The notes under the pieces were generated by a model. That model did not search any database. It was not told where the DNA came from and saw only the letters and a program-made list of their open reading frames with translations. From the NCBI GenBank assembly GCA_029216955.1, contig JANAVB010023996.1:17164142-17228141 (forward strand): DNA of 64,000 nt, read 5' to 3'. This document shows positions 11,150-21,569 of this stretch, piece by piece. This stretch comes from Iris pallida. Its lineage: Eukaryota; Streptophyta; Magnoliopsida; Asparagales; Iridaceae. Numbering within the stretch: the first letter of the stretch is position 1; each line of letters begins with the position of its first letter. A program made the translations under genes and the position numbers.

Positions 11150-13990
11150 TGTCACGACCCGCACCCACCGTGAGGGTACGAGTATGTAACAGCGCCCAGC
11201 CTACGTCGTAGTGTCGGCGCGTAGAACGCTGTCCTAGGTCAAACATCTAACAAAATAAAGTACCTGTACATATACTCTCCGAATGGAGGTGACATAGCAA
11301 ATACAGTCTCAATCACATCTAAGGTAGAGCATGATAAAGATAGATAAACATGAAATCTAAAAGAGATACAGCAGATAGAAGTCTAAGTCTAAGATACACA
11401 AACCCAGAAATACATCTCAAAGCTCAAATACAGTAATCCATAAATACAACTCAAGACAACTGGAAATAAACTATGAACAAAACCCTAGCTATCTATACAA
11501 CCCTACTGTCTCCTCTAGGCTAGCAGGCAACCTCCAGGCTATCTGTAAAATTTATCAACAGGTCCAGTCAGGACAGGAACGAGCACAGTACATCTCATGC
11601 AGTTTATATCATGGCAGGAAATATAAAGCAAGCAATAGAGTAAGATACATGAAACGCTGTAAGAAGATGTACATAAAAACATGAAAGATATTTGATAACT
11701 GGAAATATATACATGATAAATAAGAACTGTAAGTGACTAGTGATTTAGAGTACGAGATGGCATGTAATTGGCTTAGGTTGAACATGATGTACATGAGTGA
11801 ACATGTGGGACATCAGCCAATAAGGCTGTGTTGTACATGATAAACATGAAAAGTAACAGAGTGAACATGATGTGTAAATCACATGACCATTTATACTCAC
11901 CCCTACCCACAATCAATACACAAGGATCCAGTCCAGTTACGTTACGGACATGATATTTTGGTTACACAGAAAAACATGAGAAAACATGAGAGTACATGAA
12001 AGAACATGAAAGTATATGAACGTACATGAAAGAACATGGGAGAACATGAGTGTACATGAATAACGCAGAAGCAAGGAATACATAATGTACATGAAACATA
12101 TGTCATAAAGTATCCGATGCGCCCGCTAAGGGGATAACATCCCAAAAAGAGATCCATATAGTACCAATCCGTGATGATAACGTGACAGCATCAAGTAAAA
12201 GTAATCTAGAGCGAGAATATAAGTCGTGATAAGTATGAAACGATCAGAGAATGTACTCGCCTGATATCCTGAACAGCTGATATGAAAGATGGCCAACTGG
12301 AGTCACAGAGTCCTAGTTATAGCAACACAGGTTATAAAGAGTTCAATTTATATGGTAATTGAAATTATAATACAATCTACATAATTTTAAGTCAATCTAG
12401 GTCAAAGTCAACTCTTGGTCAACTCTAGTCAACCGTACTAGTCAAACTAGGTTAACTAGGCAGTACTAGGTCTAAACCTAGACTAACAAGTCTCATTAGG
12501 CCTAACCAAGCCTAGACTAACACTCACACAAATCATAAAGCTACACAAGTTCATCACACATTACATATATATTTATATATATTTTTATTACAAGCAAGGT
12601 GCATAAAACAAGGAGTGAGTGATACATGAATGTGGATATGGCAATGTGTACAGCATACAATGTGTTCAAGTGTGAGGAGTTATGTTAGAAGGATAACATT
12701 TAGCAAGGGTTCATTGTGTCACATAGAAGAAATAATATGTAAAGCATAGGTTTAGCATGTGTGTGTGTGGGTGTTAATCATAATAAAAGAGTTTATTTAT
12801 ACATCAAAGGGTTTACTCATAACAATAAGTAGGTTTTATGTGTATTCATGCTTGGGGTTACTGTCAACATGTAGAAGGGGGTTTTAACGTATGAACATGG
12901 TGCTAAGTGCTAATATGGCATCATACATTCCTATCATGTTGGCATTCATATATAGCATACATTCATACTTGATTACGTTACTTACTTACATATGGATACT
13001 TGCATACATGTTTCAATACCTTGCATTACCCACATGCTTGCATTTTATCCATTCATTCATGCATTATACTCATTCATTCATTCATCATGCACCTATACAT
13101 ACATATTTGAATACATTATATACTTTTATACATTATATCATTTATGCATACTCTATATTATTACATCTCTTAACACACCACATATATATATATACACATG
13201 CATATACATATTTGTACATACAAGGATATACAAAATGCATATGTCGTATAGTAATCTTCTACTTAAAATTAATACTGTACAAATTAAGCATTCAATAAAT
13301 TCTAGGATTAAAATATGTTATATCTTTGTGTTAGCTTTCTGAAACTTTAAACGGATCGTATTTTCGTGTCCGGAAGCTCCCGGAATCGCAAAAACACCGA
13401 AACGCGTTCGTCTTTCGTACAGCTGACACTCAAATAATTTTACAGAAAGTTTCAGAACGAATTTGGCTTATTAAAATTATATTTGAAAAGCTAACTTCGA
13501 TACGGTTCTTTTAAAAAAATGGGAGATAAATCGGAGTTTTAAGCTAAAAGTTATGACATTTATAAGTTGCTATTGCTACTAAAAACGTGGATAAATATTA
13601 TGACAAATTTAGGTAGTTTGAGACAAAAGAAACACAATTATAACATAATATATTAAGAACTCACTCTCTACACTAATATATATATAAGACACTATAGAAC
13701 AATCTCCAATACAAAAATATGAGATTAAACATGTAATAATTCATTCATATATGACAACAACACATAGTGTGTCTAAATTTGGAGTTTTTCCACATGGACA
13801 CAACCACAACACAAAGGACACTCCTATGACCTCCAAATGGACACGAAATGGTCACAAATTGAGATACAACCATGGGAGTCATTCCTATGGGTTCAAAATA
13901 TTCTTATATGCATGTAGGGATGGATTAGAGGAGAGATTATACCTTCCGGAAGAGAGATTCAAAAAAAAATCCTTCCGACACGACACCGAC
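11150..13990 (-). repeat. Element 3 5' LTR, first segment
   Basis: This matches 4678-7560 of the other LTR closely, with small indels. It is interrupted at 13990 by element 4; the last five bases, CCGAC (13986-13990), are repeated at 25398-25402. It contains the same short-repeat blocks as the intact LTR and no gene. Confidence 0.85.
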
Positions 13991-14269
13991 TGTAACTCCA
14001 CTTTCCAATTTTCCTAGAATAAAATTTTTGATTTTAAAAATAGAAGTTGATTTTGGGTTTCAAATTAAAAGTTAGTTTTATTTATTTTAATTTTGATGGT
14101 TGATATTTTAGAGGGAAATAATTTGGGAGCAATTTTTAAATTTGAAAAGTTGTTACAACCAACTTGTGGTCCCCTCATTTTTCCTAAAAGGTTTTAACTG
14201 ATTTTTAGCATTTTTTGTAATTAATGAAAGGAAAGGGTTTAATTTGTAAAAACTTTTTTTTGTTCCTTA

Positions 14270-14950
14270 TAGCCGAATTTGGGAAGAGAAAGAGTGTATT
14301 TTCTCTCCTCTCCAATTCTTTCGAAAGCTCTGTTCCCCAATACTCTCCAGAACCCAAACCCTAATTTTGAAGACCCGAGCCATGGCGTCGGCGACGGGAT
14401 CGACATCTCCGGTGAAGGAGATCAACAGCGCCACCACCCCCGGGGAGATCTCGACGACGACAACATCGAGACTCCGACGGCGAGATCTAGAGGCGCGCGA
14501 CCTATTTTCGGCGATTCCTTCGCCTAGACGACGGCGGTCATGGGTTGGCAGCAGACGACCATGTGACATCCTCCTTGATCTTCTCCGACGATCTCTTTTC
14601 GACGAACTAAACTCGGCGACGAGTTTCTGCGGCGCGCATCATCGTCCTCGACGACCGATTGCCCGAGCCCACGGCAGTGCTTCCTCCTTTCCTCTTGAAG
14701 CTCGATCGCGAGCTTTTCCCTGACAGATGGCAAAGACGATGATGGCGGTAGCACATGCAACATTCCTCGATGACTAAACCATTCAACCCACACGACGTCG
14801 ACGTCCACTCAGCACAGCACTCTTTCGACGCATTCTCCACGTTCGTTAATCGGGAAGATCGGATCCAGAGATTGCAGAGGATTCGAAGATCCTTCTACGA
14901 TCTACTTTCCGATCAACCGACTCCGGTGAGTCCTGACTCAGAGTTTCCTT
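14270..14950 (+). other. GC-rich, gene-like island in the LTR
   Basis: It looks like a plant 5' leader plus an open frame: a TC-rich leader, a telo-box AAACCCTAA (14356-14364), then ATG in good context (gagccATGG, 14382) and GC-rich codons. In this copy the frame runs 113 codons to TGA 14723. In the 3' LTR copy one extra base changes the frame after about 20 codons, and it ends at TAG 22169-22171 after 48 codons. A GTGAGT splice-donor-like site lies at 14926. A diverged version exists in element 5 (36640-36930). The island is probably the transcription start region of the element rather than a captured gene, but capture is not excluded. Confidence 0.5.
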
Positions 14951-17687
14951 AAATTTTGATTCAAATTGCTGAGTTGTGTTGAGAAAATGTTCCTCTGTGT
15001 CGGTTTGGAGTGATGAAGGGAAGAACGAGTTGGATGGATTCATTCTGGGATTGGAAGTGTTTTTGTTGAAGAAATTGAATTGTGAGTTGTAGCAGTGTTG
15101 ATTCTTTTGTTTCCATAAATTTTTCGATCCAACAAATTCAAATGACTTTGACATCCTTCATAAACTAAGATGCCCTTCAACTGTTTGATGTTATGTCTCA
15201 CAAGCTTTATATTTTCAAATTCAACCTCTGGACTCGTATCCGACTCGTCAGAGCGGTGCATCTTGAGATCGACTTCTTCCTTCAGGTAATACTGTTTTAA
15301 CATGATGTTCGTTTCAATAGAGTAGTTGTTCGGCTGGGGATTTTTAGTAATAAAAAACGTTCGTGTTCCATAACAGGCTCATGTCTGTGGAAGGGTATCA
15401 AGTTAGATGTTGATTTCATTTGGGAATTCAATAGGGTGCGGAGCGTGGTCGAGCAGGTGTAGCAGCTGGGTGCTGGTAGCCGATCGAGTCGATTGAGAGT
15501 CGACTGAATGCTAGGAATGTGGAAGTCAATATGGGTTTTGTCAGCTTCAGGGATAGTTAGCCGTTAAATTCAAACTTGAGTCTTATTTGTATTGAGTCTT
15601 ATTTGTATTAACAGTAGTAGAGCTCTGTTAAATTATTGAATGAAGTTATGAAAGTTATGTTTATAATTTCAATATTGTCAGGTTGAGTAAGTAATGAGTT
15701 GGATTCATGCTTGTGTTCTGTTAGAGTGAGCTTAAACCAACTGAGACTGGTTGTATCAGTTTTAGCTCAAGATTGTTGCATCAGCTTAATGGAGAAACAG
15801 AGTATCTTACTTTGGATGTATCACATTATTTTCAGTTGACTGGAATGAGATTTTTAATGAGGTTAAATTGATGGTTAGAGATGGCATTGGACTGATAACT
15901 GGGTGGGATATGGATGGTTTTACCCTTTTGTGATTTATTGGGCTGTTTCCTGTTATCAGGAATTGACTACAAGGATTTATTCACTCTAAGTTAATTCCTT
16001 TTTAAGAGTTAGACTTTAAGTTTTGTATCGAGTTAAACCTTGATCCATATAGCCATAGAACACTCATGTTTTGTTAGCTAAACTACTGTTAAGGACTGGT
16101 TGTATCAAATTAGGAAGAATGTTCAGATTTGTTATTTCAGTTTAGATTTGCATTAGACTGAATTGACAATAGGAATGAAAGGTTAGCAGGCAAGTCTAAC
16201 AGTTGAGTAAAGACATCTGTGGTATAGTTGTAACTGATTTTGGGAAAAATCCAAGTGGCCATGGGCTCAGAATGAGTAGGTAAGTCCTACCTGAAACTAA
16301 ACAATAGTCCCATTTGTGATTGAACTGGTATCATGGTCCTGAGGAATTGAGAAGGTTTCAATTGAAAGGTGGATGCCTAGGAAAGACTAGGCTGTTTTAT
16401 GTCATGAGAGGGAACTGGTAGTTAGGATTAGTAGTAATTAATCAGTTCAGTCTCATCTTTGAGGTTTAACTGGACTGAACCATTGTTCAGTAACTTGGGG
16501 TGGTTATTAATCATAACTAGGACTGGTTTGTTCAGCCCTACTACTAGAGTTAATTTAATAGGCTCTATTTCCCTTTAAAGGAATATTGTAGTTAATGAGA
16601 ACTATAGTACCATTGGATGTTGAGGACTTTGGCACATGAAGTTGGTTGTTAATAAAGATTGAAGATTGTTGTCTCACATTTTAGGTTGTATATAGAAATT
16701 ACTTAGTTGTACACATGTAGAGATTAATAGGACTTAATAGATTTAGTATAACTGAGGATTTTTTAAGAGATTCTTCTAGATTAGAAATAACTACCTTACA
16801 TTGTTGACTTATCAAACTGTAATCAATAAACAGGAGGATTTCCAGCTCGCCTACCCTTTCTTGATCATCCGGAGCCTGGCAAGTATACTCCTCTGATTTG
16901 TTCATTTCTCATGTCTTCATTATCCCTTCTTGTATCTCCTTGATGACACGATAGTTCACGATATTGTCTGGTTTCATGTTCCATGTTTCATTGTGTCTGG
17001 GAGGGGAAATACTATAGAGATGTGATCAAACCCTGTTACTATCCCTGTGAATAGCTTGGGTCCCGCACCGTGCACGCGGGGCCAAAGCCGTACCATTTCA
17101 TTATCATTGCATCTACCCAAGCCGATCACACTCTAGAAGTATTTCAAATATTGCACATGTCAGGATTCAGTTTGTATTTCTGGATTTCATGATTGTATTT
17201 CATGTTCAGGTTGTACTTCATGTTCAGATTGTATTTCATGTTCAGGACTCATACCATGTTCCCTGTTTTACTTTCAGTATTTCCTGCTCAGTTTCATGTC
17301 TTGTCTCATTTCCTGTACTTTACATTTATTCCTGTTTCTTGATTCATACCATGATGTACATGTTCATTTCTCTGGATATACTAGCTCCGCTCCTGACTGG
17401 ATAAGTTGCAGGTATACTTGCAGGATACCATTCTACCATATGGGCCAGAGCCTGGCATCTTAGCTGAGCAGGATGGTTCATGACTTAGCTTGAGGTTTCA
17501 AGTTTAGACTATTAGCTTTACTCTTAGATATTGTCTTTAGAATTTATGTACATTTCATTCTTGACGACTCGTACATTTACATACATAGAATTGTGGATTA
17601 TGGTGATCATTCTGGGATATGTTTTAGATGCTGTGATTGTACACTTTTATGATTATCTGTTAGATTTCCCTAGTTTGGTACAGCTTA

Positions 17688-17710
17688 CTTCGTCGTGTCT
17701 AACGACGAAG
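17688..17710 (+). other. Conserved hairpin near LTR end (element 4)
   Basis: CTTCGTCG (17688-17695) pairs perfectly with CGACGAAG (17703-17710) around TGTCTAA, 49 bases before the LTR end. The 3' LTR has lost the left arm through a 17-base deletion (near 25339), so only this copy and element 5 keep the hairpin. Confidence 0.55.
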
Positions 17711-17759
17711 GCTGGGCGTGTCCGACTCGTATCCGATTATTTGGGAGCGGGTCGTGACA

Positions 17760-17790
17760 TGTTTTTAGTGGTGACCCATGCAGGTCTATC
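17760..17790 (+). other. Atypical primer-binding region
   Basis: The bases after the LTR read TGTTTTTAGTGGTGACCCATGCAGG. Elements 2, 3 and 5 have nearly the same sequence at this position, so it is conserved and probably functional. It is not the TGGTATCAGAGC complement of initiator tRNA-Met that plant gypsy elements of this lineage commonly use. I could not assign a tRNA. Confidence 0.45.
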
Positions 17791-18058
17791 CTAATGGTAC
17801 CTAGGTCATAGCGTACTATTGGGGGGCTTGATTAACTAGGAAAACTTCATCACAACATAGGAAAATCGAAAAATAAGGGTATATCAGGTATATCAGGTAT
17901 ATTGATATTCTATAAACACTTGTTGTATTTAGGTCTAGGTTATTTTAACAGTTTTCTGTTTTTCAGATAGTTCAAAAGCACACGACACCGGGACAGTCGA
18001 CCCACCTACACTTGAAGGTTTCGAGCTTCCACTACCTTCTATCGCCACTACTATCCCC

Positions 18059-18718
18059 ATGGGTAGTACGCAGTTGACGGAGACGTTTCAAGAGTTTCTT
18101 GATAACCAGAAGGAGCATGCCATCCTTTTCGAGCCAGACTTGTGGATATACTCTCCGAGCCAGAAAAGACTTCTGATTTCCAGACTCTCAGACACTTGGA
18201 CTTTTTCGACACCGAGCGCATATCTTGCATCAGGAAGCAGATCGAGAACATGGAGTCACCACTGAAGATCATCCAAGTTTCTGAGGACCCGACTTCTCTG
18301 AAGCCAGGAGATCAAGAATGTAGCGCAGACAATGAAACGAGACAGAAAGTTGAAGCTCATGAAGGATATGAAGACTTATGACGGGGATGACAACTATTGT
18401 GGATCCACAAAGCGTCATCAGACTCAGACAGTGTTTCTTCAAACGCATCATCAGATTCAGATAATGACCAATTGTGCTTTCTGCCGTCATCCAGACATCG
18501 CTTCGAGGAGTGCCGTAAGAGACTCGGACTTGTTTATACTGCGTTACCACTGAATGAAGTATTGCCCGGAGGTCGCTGATCGTACTACCAAGGACGAGCA
18601 CGAGGAGCGCTAGTACCACAGAAGAAGGACCCGCCTCTCCAGATTCAACAACAACATGGAGCACTGCCACAAGGATCAGCCTATATTAGGACAGCTGAAG
18701 AAATTGAAGTGATTCCAG
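18059..18718 (+). pseudogene. Element 4 gag remnant
   Basis: The frame starts at ATG 18059 with MGSTQLTETFQEFLD, matched in element 5 (40046), and shifts frame near 18140 into DILSEPEKTSDFQTLRHLDF. A cysteine-rich stretch, CAFCRH at about 18473-18490, is the start of a zinc knuckle whose remainder is in another frame (ECRKRLGL, about 18507-18530). The last recognisable part is VIPVPE-like sequence near 18710. Gag normally packages element RNA; this copy has several frameshifts and no usual gag core helix region that I can identify, so it is assigned mainly by position, the zinc knuckle and the element 5 homologue. Confidence 0.6.
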
Positions 18719-18779
18719 TCCCGGAGAAACACTGAAGATAGACTGAAGACAGAAGACTCTTTTGCATGGTTGGAGAAAA

Positions 18780-20000
18780 CCATGGATCAGAATTCCTAAT
18801 CCAGTTTTTCCTTAGATTCCTCTTGCACCTAGTTTGTTTCTTAGAAACTTCCTTGTTTCCTATTTAAGGATTATTAGATTTTATTTCCTCTTCTGAAATC
18901 TTGGTCGCTATTCGAGATGTATTTTGGAAGTTTGTTCCATTCTTGTTCGTAACTCTGCTCTTATTCGAGATTTTCTTTCTGTTCGATAACTTGTTTCCTA
19001 TGGCGTCGTTTCCTAATTCAAGATTTGGTTCTACTTGAATTTTGTTCCCCATTCAGACTCTATTGATATTTAAGACTTTACTTCGGATTACATTCCCAAT
19101 CAACTTATGCCTTTCAAAAACCTTGTTTGAATCTTGCTTCTATTCGAGATTTCATTTGCAGATTTCGTTTTCTATCTTAAAATTTTGACTCGTTCCCTAT
19201 GAGATCTTATTTCTCATTCGTGAATTGTTTTTTGTTCTATTCACGATCTTGTTTGATCTTGCCTCGTATTTTGAGATTACACTTGTTTCATATCCGCTAT
19301 TTAATACCATGTTTTCATATTCATTTTTTTCATGACTTTGTTTTCTATTATTGGATTCTATTTGAAATTTTGTTTCCTATTTGAACTGTGTACTATTCAA
19401 GAATTATTTCTACTCGAAATATCATTTTGAAACCTTGCTTGAACCTTCACTTCTATTGATGCTTGTTTGGGATTCTATTTCCTATTCCAGATTTTCTATT
19501 TATTCGAGATTGTTCTTTATCTGCGGCTTTGTTTCAACTTATTTGAGATTTGCTTGTCGTATATTTACGATCCAATACCTTGTATTCCATTCACTAAATG
19601 ATACATGCTTTCCATTCACTCTTCGTAACCTAGCTTTCTATTTGAGATTTCTATTCGTGATTTTGTGTCATATCCGTGACTTTGTTAATACTTGATTTTC
19701 TATTGTTTACTGTGTACCTTATTGGAGAATTCATTTTTAATTCAAGTTTTGCTCGAGATTTCATTGATATTCGAGATTTTATTGAAACTTGTACGAAATT
19801 TTATTTATTTTGAAACTTGTCTCCTATCTAATACCTTGTCTCAGTTCATCCTTCGAGACTCTGTTATCCCTTCGGGATAATGTCCCATATATGGAATCTT
19901 GTTACCATTCCAGATATCAGTTGGAATTCTGTTATAATTTGAAACTTCGCTCCCTGTCTAAATTTTTTTAATCTCCCTGGCTGCCCTTTTGTACTCACTG
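18780..20000 (+). repeat. T-rich degenerate repeat spacer replacing pol
   Basis: About 1.2 kb is made of imperfect units built on 'tattcgagattt' and 'tttgtttcctatt', with a rough spacing of 25-35 bp. No RT, RNase H or protease motif is present on either strand; the ORFs of 60-100 residues here are low-complexity Phe/Leu/Ser-rich frames. Element 5 has the same spacer at 40860-41868, so it is inherited. Confidence 0.65.
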
Positions 20001-20049
20001 AGTGGATCCCTTGTCATTTTTAGTATCTAATAAACTCTTATCTTCTAAT

Positions 20050-20930
20050 AGTCAGATAACCTCACCATCTTCTTGACTTGGACTATTGAAACTCATTTTG
20101 GTTCCTTGAAATTTTCTATGGATAAAGTCGAGAGGCTATTCGATGACCTACTATGGCATGACAGTTGCGCGCTGCAGCCATTAGCTGGATTATGGAGACT
20201 GAGGATTCACTGCAGCCAGTAGCGCACTGGCGAGGCAAGAACTTTAAGTTGAAGTGATTTCAGACAATCATAGGTTTTCGAGTACTGTCGAGACTTGTCA
20301 TATTCTTCATACCTTGATCTCTTGGGTTGCTTCATCAATGATTGTTGGAAAATGGATAAGGTTGACAGATTATTCGGTGACATATTGTTATTTGAGTCAC
20401 GGAGCTGGAAGTCCACTGCAGTCAGATATATACTGGCGGGGTAGGGATTCTAGGCGAAGTGATTTCGAATAGCTATATGTTCCCGGACACAATGGAAACT
20501 ATATCCCTTTTTATATGATTATTGGTTTTCGAGAATCACAGATCCTTGCACGTTCATCCTGATTTGATACTGTAATTCCTGAGTATTGCGTACGTCTCCT
20601 CAATCAACCCTTGCTTTCCTTCTAGCACTTTATCGTTAGATCATTGAATTCCTCAAAATTGTATATTTCCAGATTGTGATCCCGTACTTTGTTGTGTCTT
20701 GTCTAAACTTCGATCTTAAATCATGACTATCTGACCATGATTTTCCTATCTTGTCCTAGTCCACCTGTTTTAAAATATCGATTTTTATTTTATTTTTTTA
20801 TCGTACTTAATAGTTGTGTCTTCATGATTTTGCTCCTCTAAGTTGTAATTGGAACTTCATTCTATCTCGTGCCTATTTGATTCTTGATCATTGATCGTGT
20901 TATTCCAACTTCTTGTGTGTAATTATCGTA
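20050..20930 (+). other. Noncoding stretch with a ~200-bp duplicated unit
   Basis: No gene is visible. Two diverged copies of a unit containing CACTGCAG, 'actggcg' and 'gaagtgatttc' start near 20206 and 20414. The same layout is present in element 5 (about 62690-63010). Confidence 0.5.
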
Positions 20931-20934
20931 CGGG

Positions 20935-21441
20935 GTCTCAAGGCTCAGGGAGCCTCTCAGAGTTGCGCAGGATCGACAGAAGCACTGGGCGGACAGCAGC
21001 AGACGGCCACTAGAGCTCGCGGTTGGAGATAGAGTGTTCCTGAAGATCTCGTCGACTAGGGGCGTCATCAGATTTGGCAGAGGCAGGAAGCTCAGTCCGA
21101 GATACATCGGGCATTTCGGCGTGACTGTGCTGATTGGCGAGGTGGCATATCGACTAGCGCTTCCAGTTAGCTTAGAGGGAGTGCACAATATTTTTCATGT
21201 GTCCCAGCTTCGACGCTACATTCCAGATCCGAGCCATGTAGTGGACCAATCAGAGGTAGAGGTGGGTCCGAGCTTGACCTACGAGGAGCAGCCAGTGAAG
21301 ATCCTCGATCAGAGGAAGAAGCGCCTGTGAAACCAGACTATTCCACTTGTCCGCGTCATGTGGAGACATCACCCTCCGGGAGAGTCCACATGGGAGCGCG
21401 AGAACGAGATGCGGGAGCGCTATCCCAGTTTGTTTGTCTGA
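20935..21441 (+). pseudogene. Element 4 integrase C-terminus plus chromodomain
   Basis: The frame reads VAQDRQKHW-like sequence, then [48 protein letters not shown] and IPDPSHV, the C-terminal domain of a gypsy integrase. A TGA at 21328-21330 interrupts it; the same frame continues with NQTIPLVRVMWRHH and STWERE, the chromodomain, ending at TGA 21439-21441. The catalytic core is absent and nothing upstream could supply it. The equivalent region in element 5 lacks the internal stop. Retention of this piece in two non-autonomous copies may reflect a use for it or simply deletion endpoints. Confidence 0.85.
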
Positions 21442-21555
21442 TTGTATTTTGATATTAAGAAATTTTAAATACAATAAATAAATTGTGTTGAACTTTCTTG
21501 GATTTGCTTTGAGTTTGTTTTGTTGCCTCTCGAATTTCGAGGACGAAATTATTTT

Positions 21556-21567
21556 AAGGAGGGGAGA
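21556..21567 (+). other. Element 4 polypurine tract
   Basis: AAGGAGGGGAGA lies two bases before the 3' LTR and follows the conserved 'tttcgaggacgaaatt' block. Confidence 0.75.
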
Positions 21568-21569
21568 TT

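Larger units (their letters stand above)
13991..17759 (+). repeat. Element 4 5' LTR
   Basis: This LTR is 3769 bp. Compared with the 3' LTR it lacks about 65 bp after 'aatttgtaaa' near 14250, a deletion between two TTGTAAA words. It holds a GC-rich gene-like island at about 14270-14950, long AT-rich sequence with no gene, short 'tttcatgttcag' repeats at about 17190-17250, and a hairpin at 17688-17710. Confidence 0.9.

Noticed and set aside
14267..14840. Overlapping ORFs on both strands as a captured host gene
   Set aside because: The reading frame is not kept between the two LTR copies, and a diverged version exists in element 5, so it is LTR sequence; gene capture is unproven.
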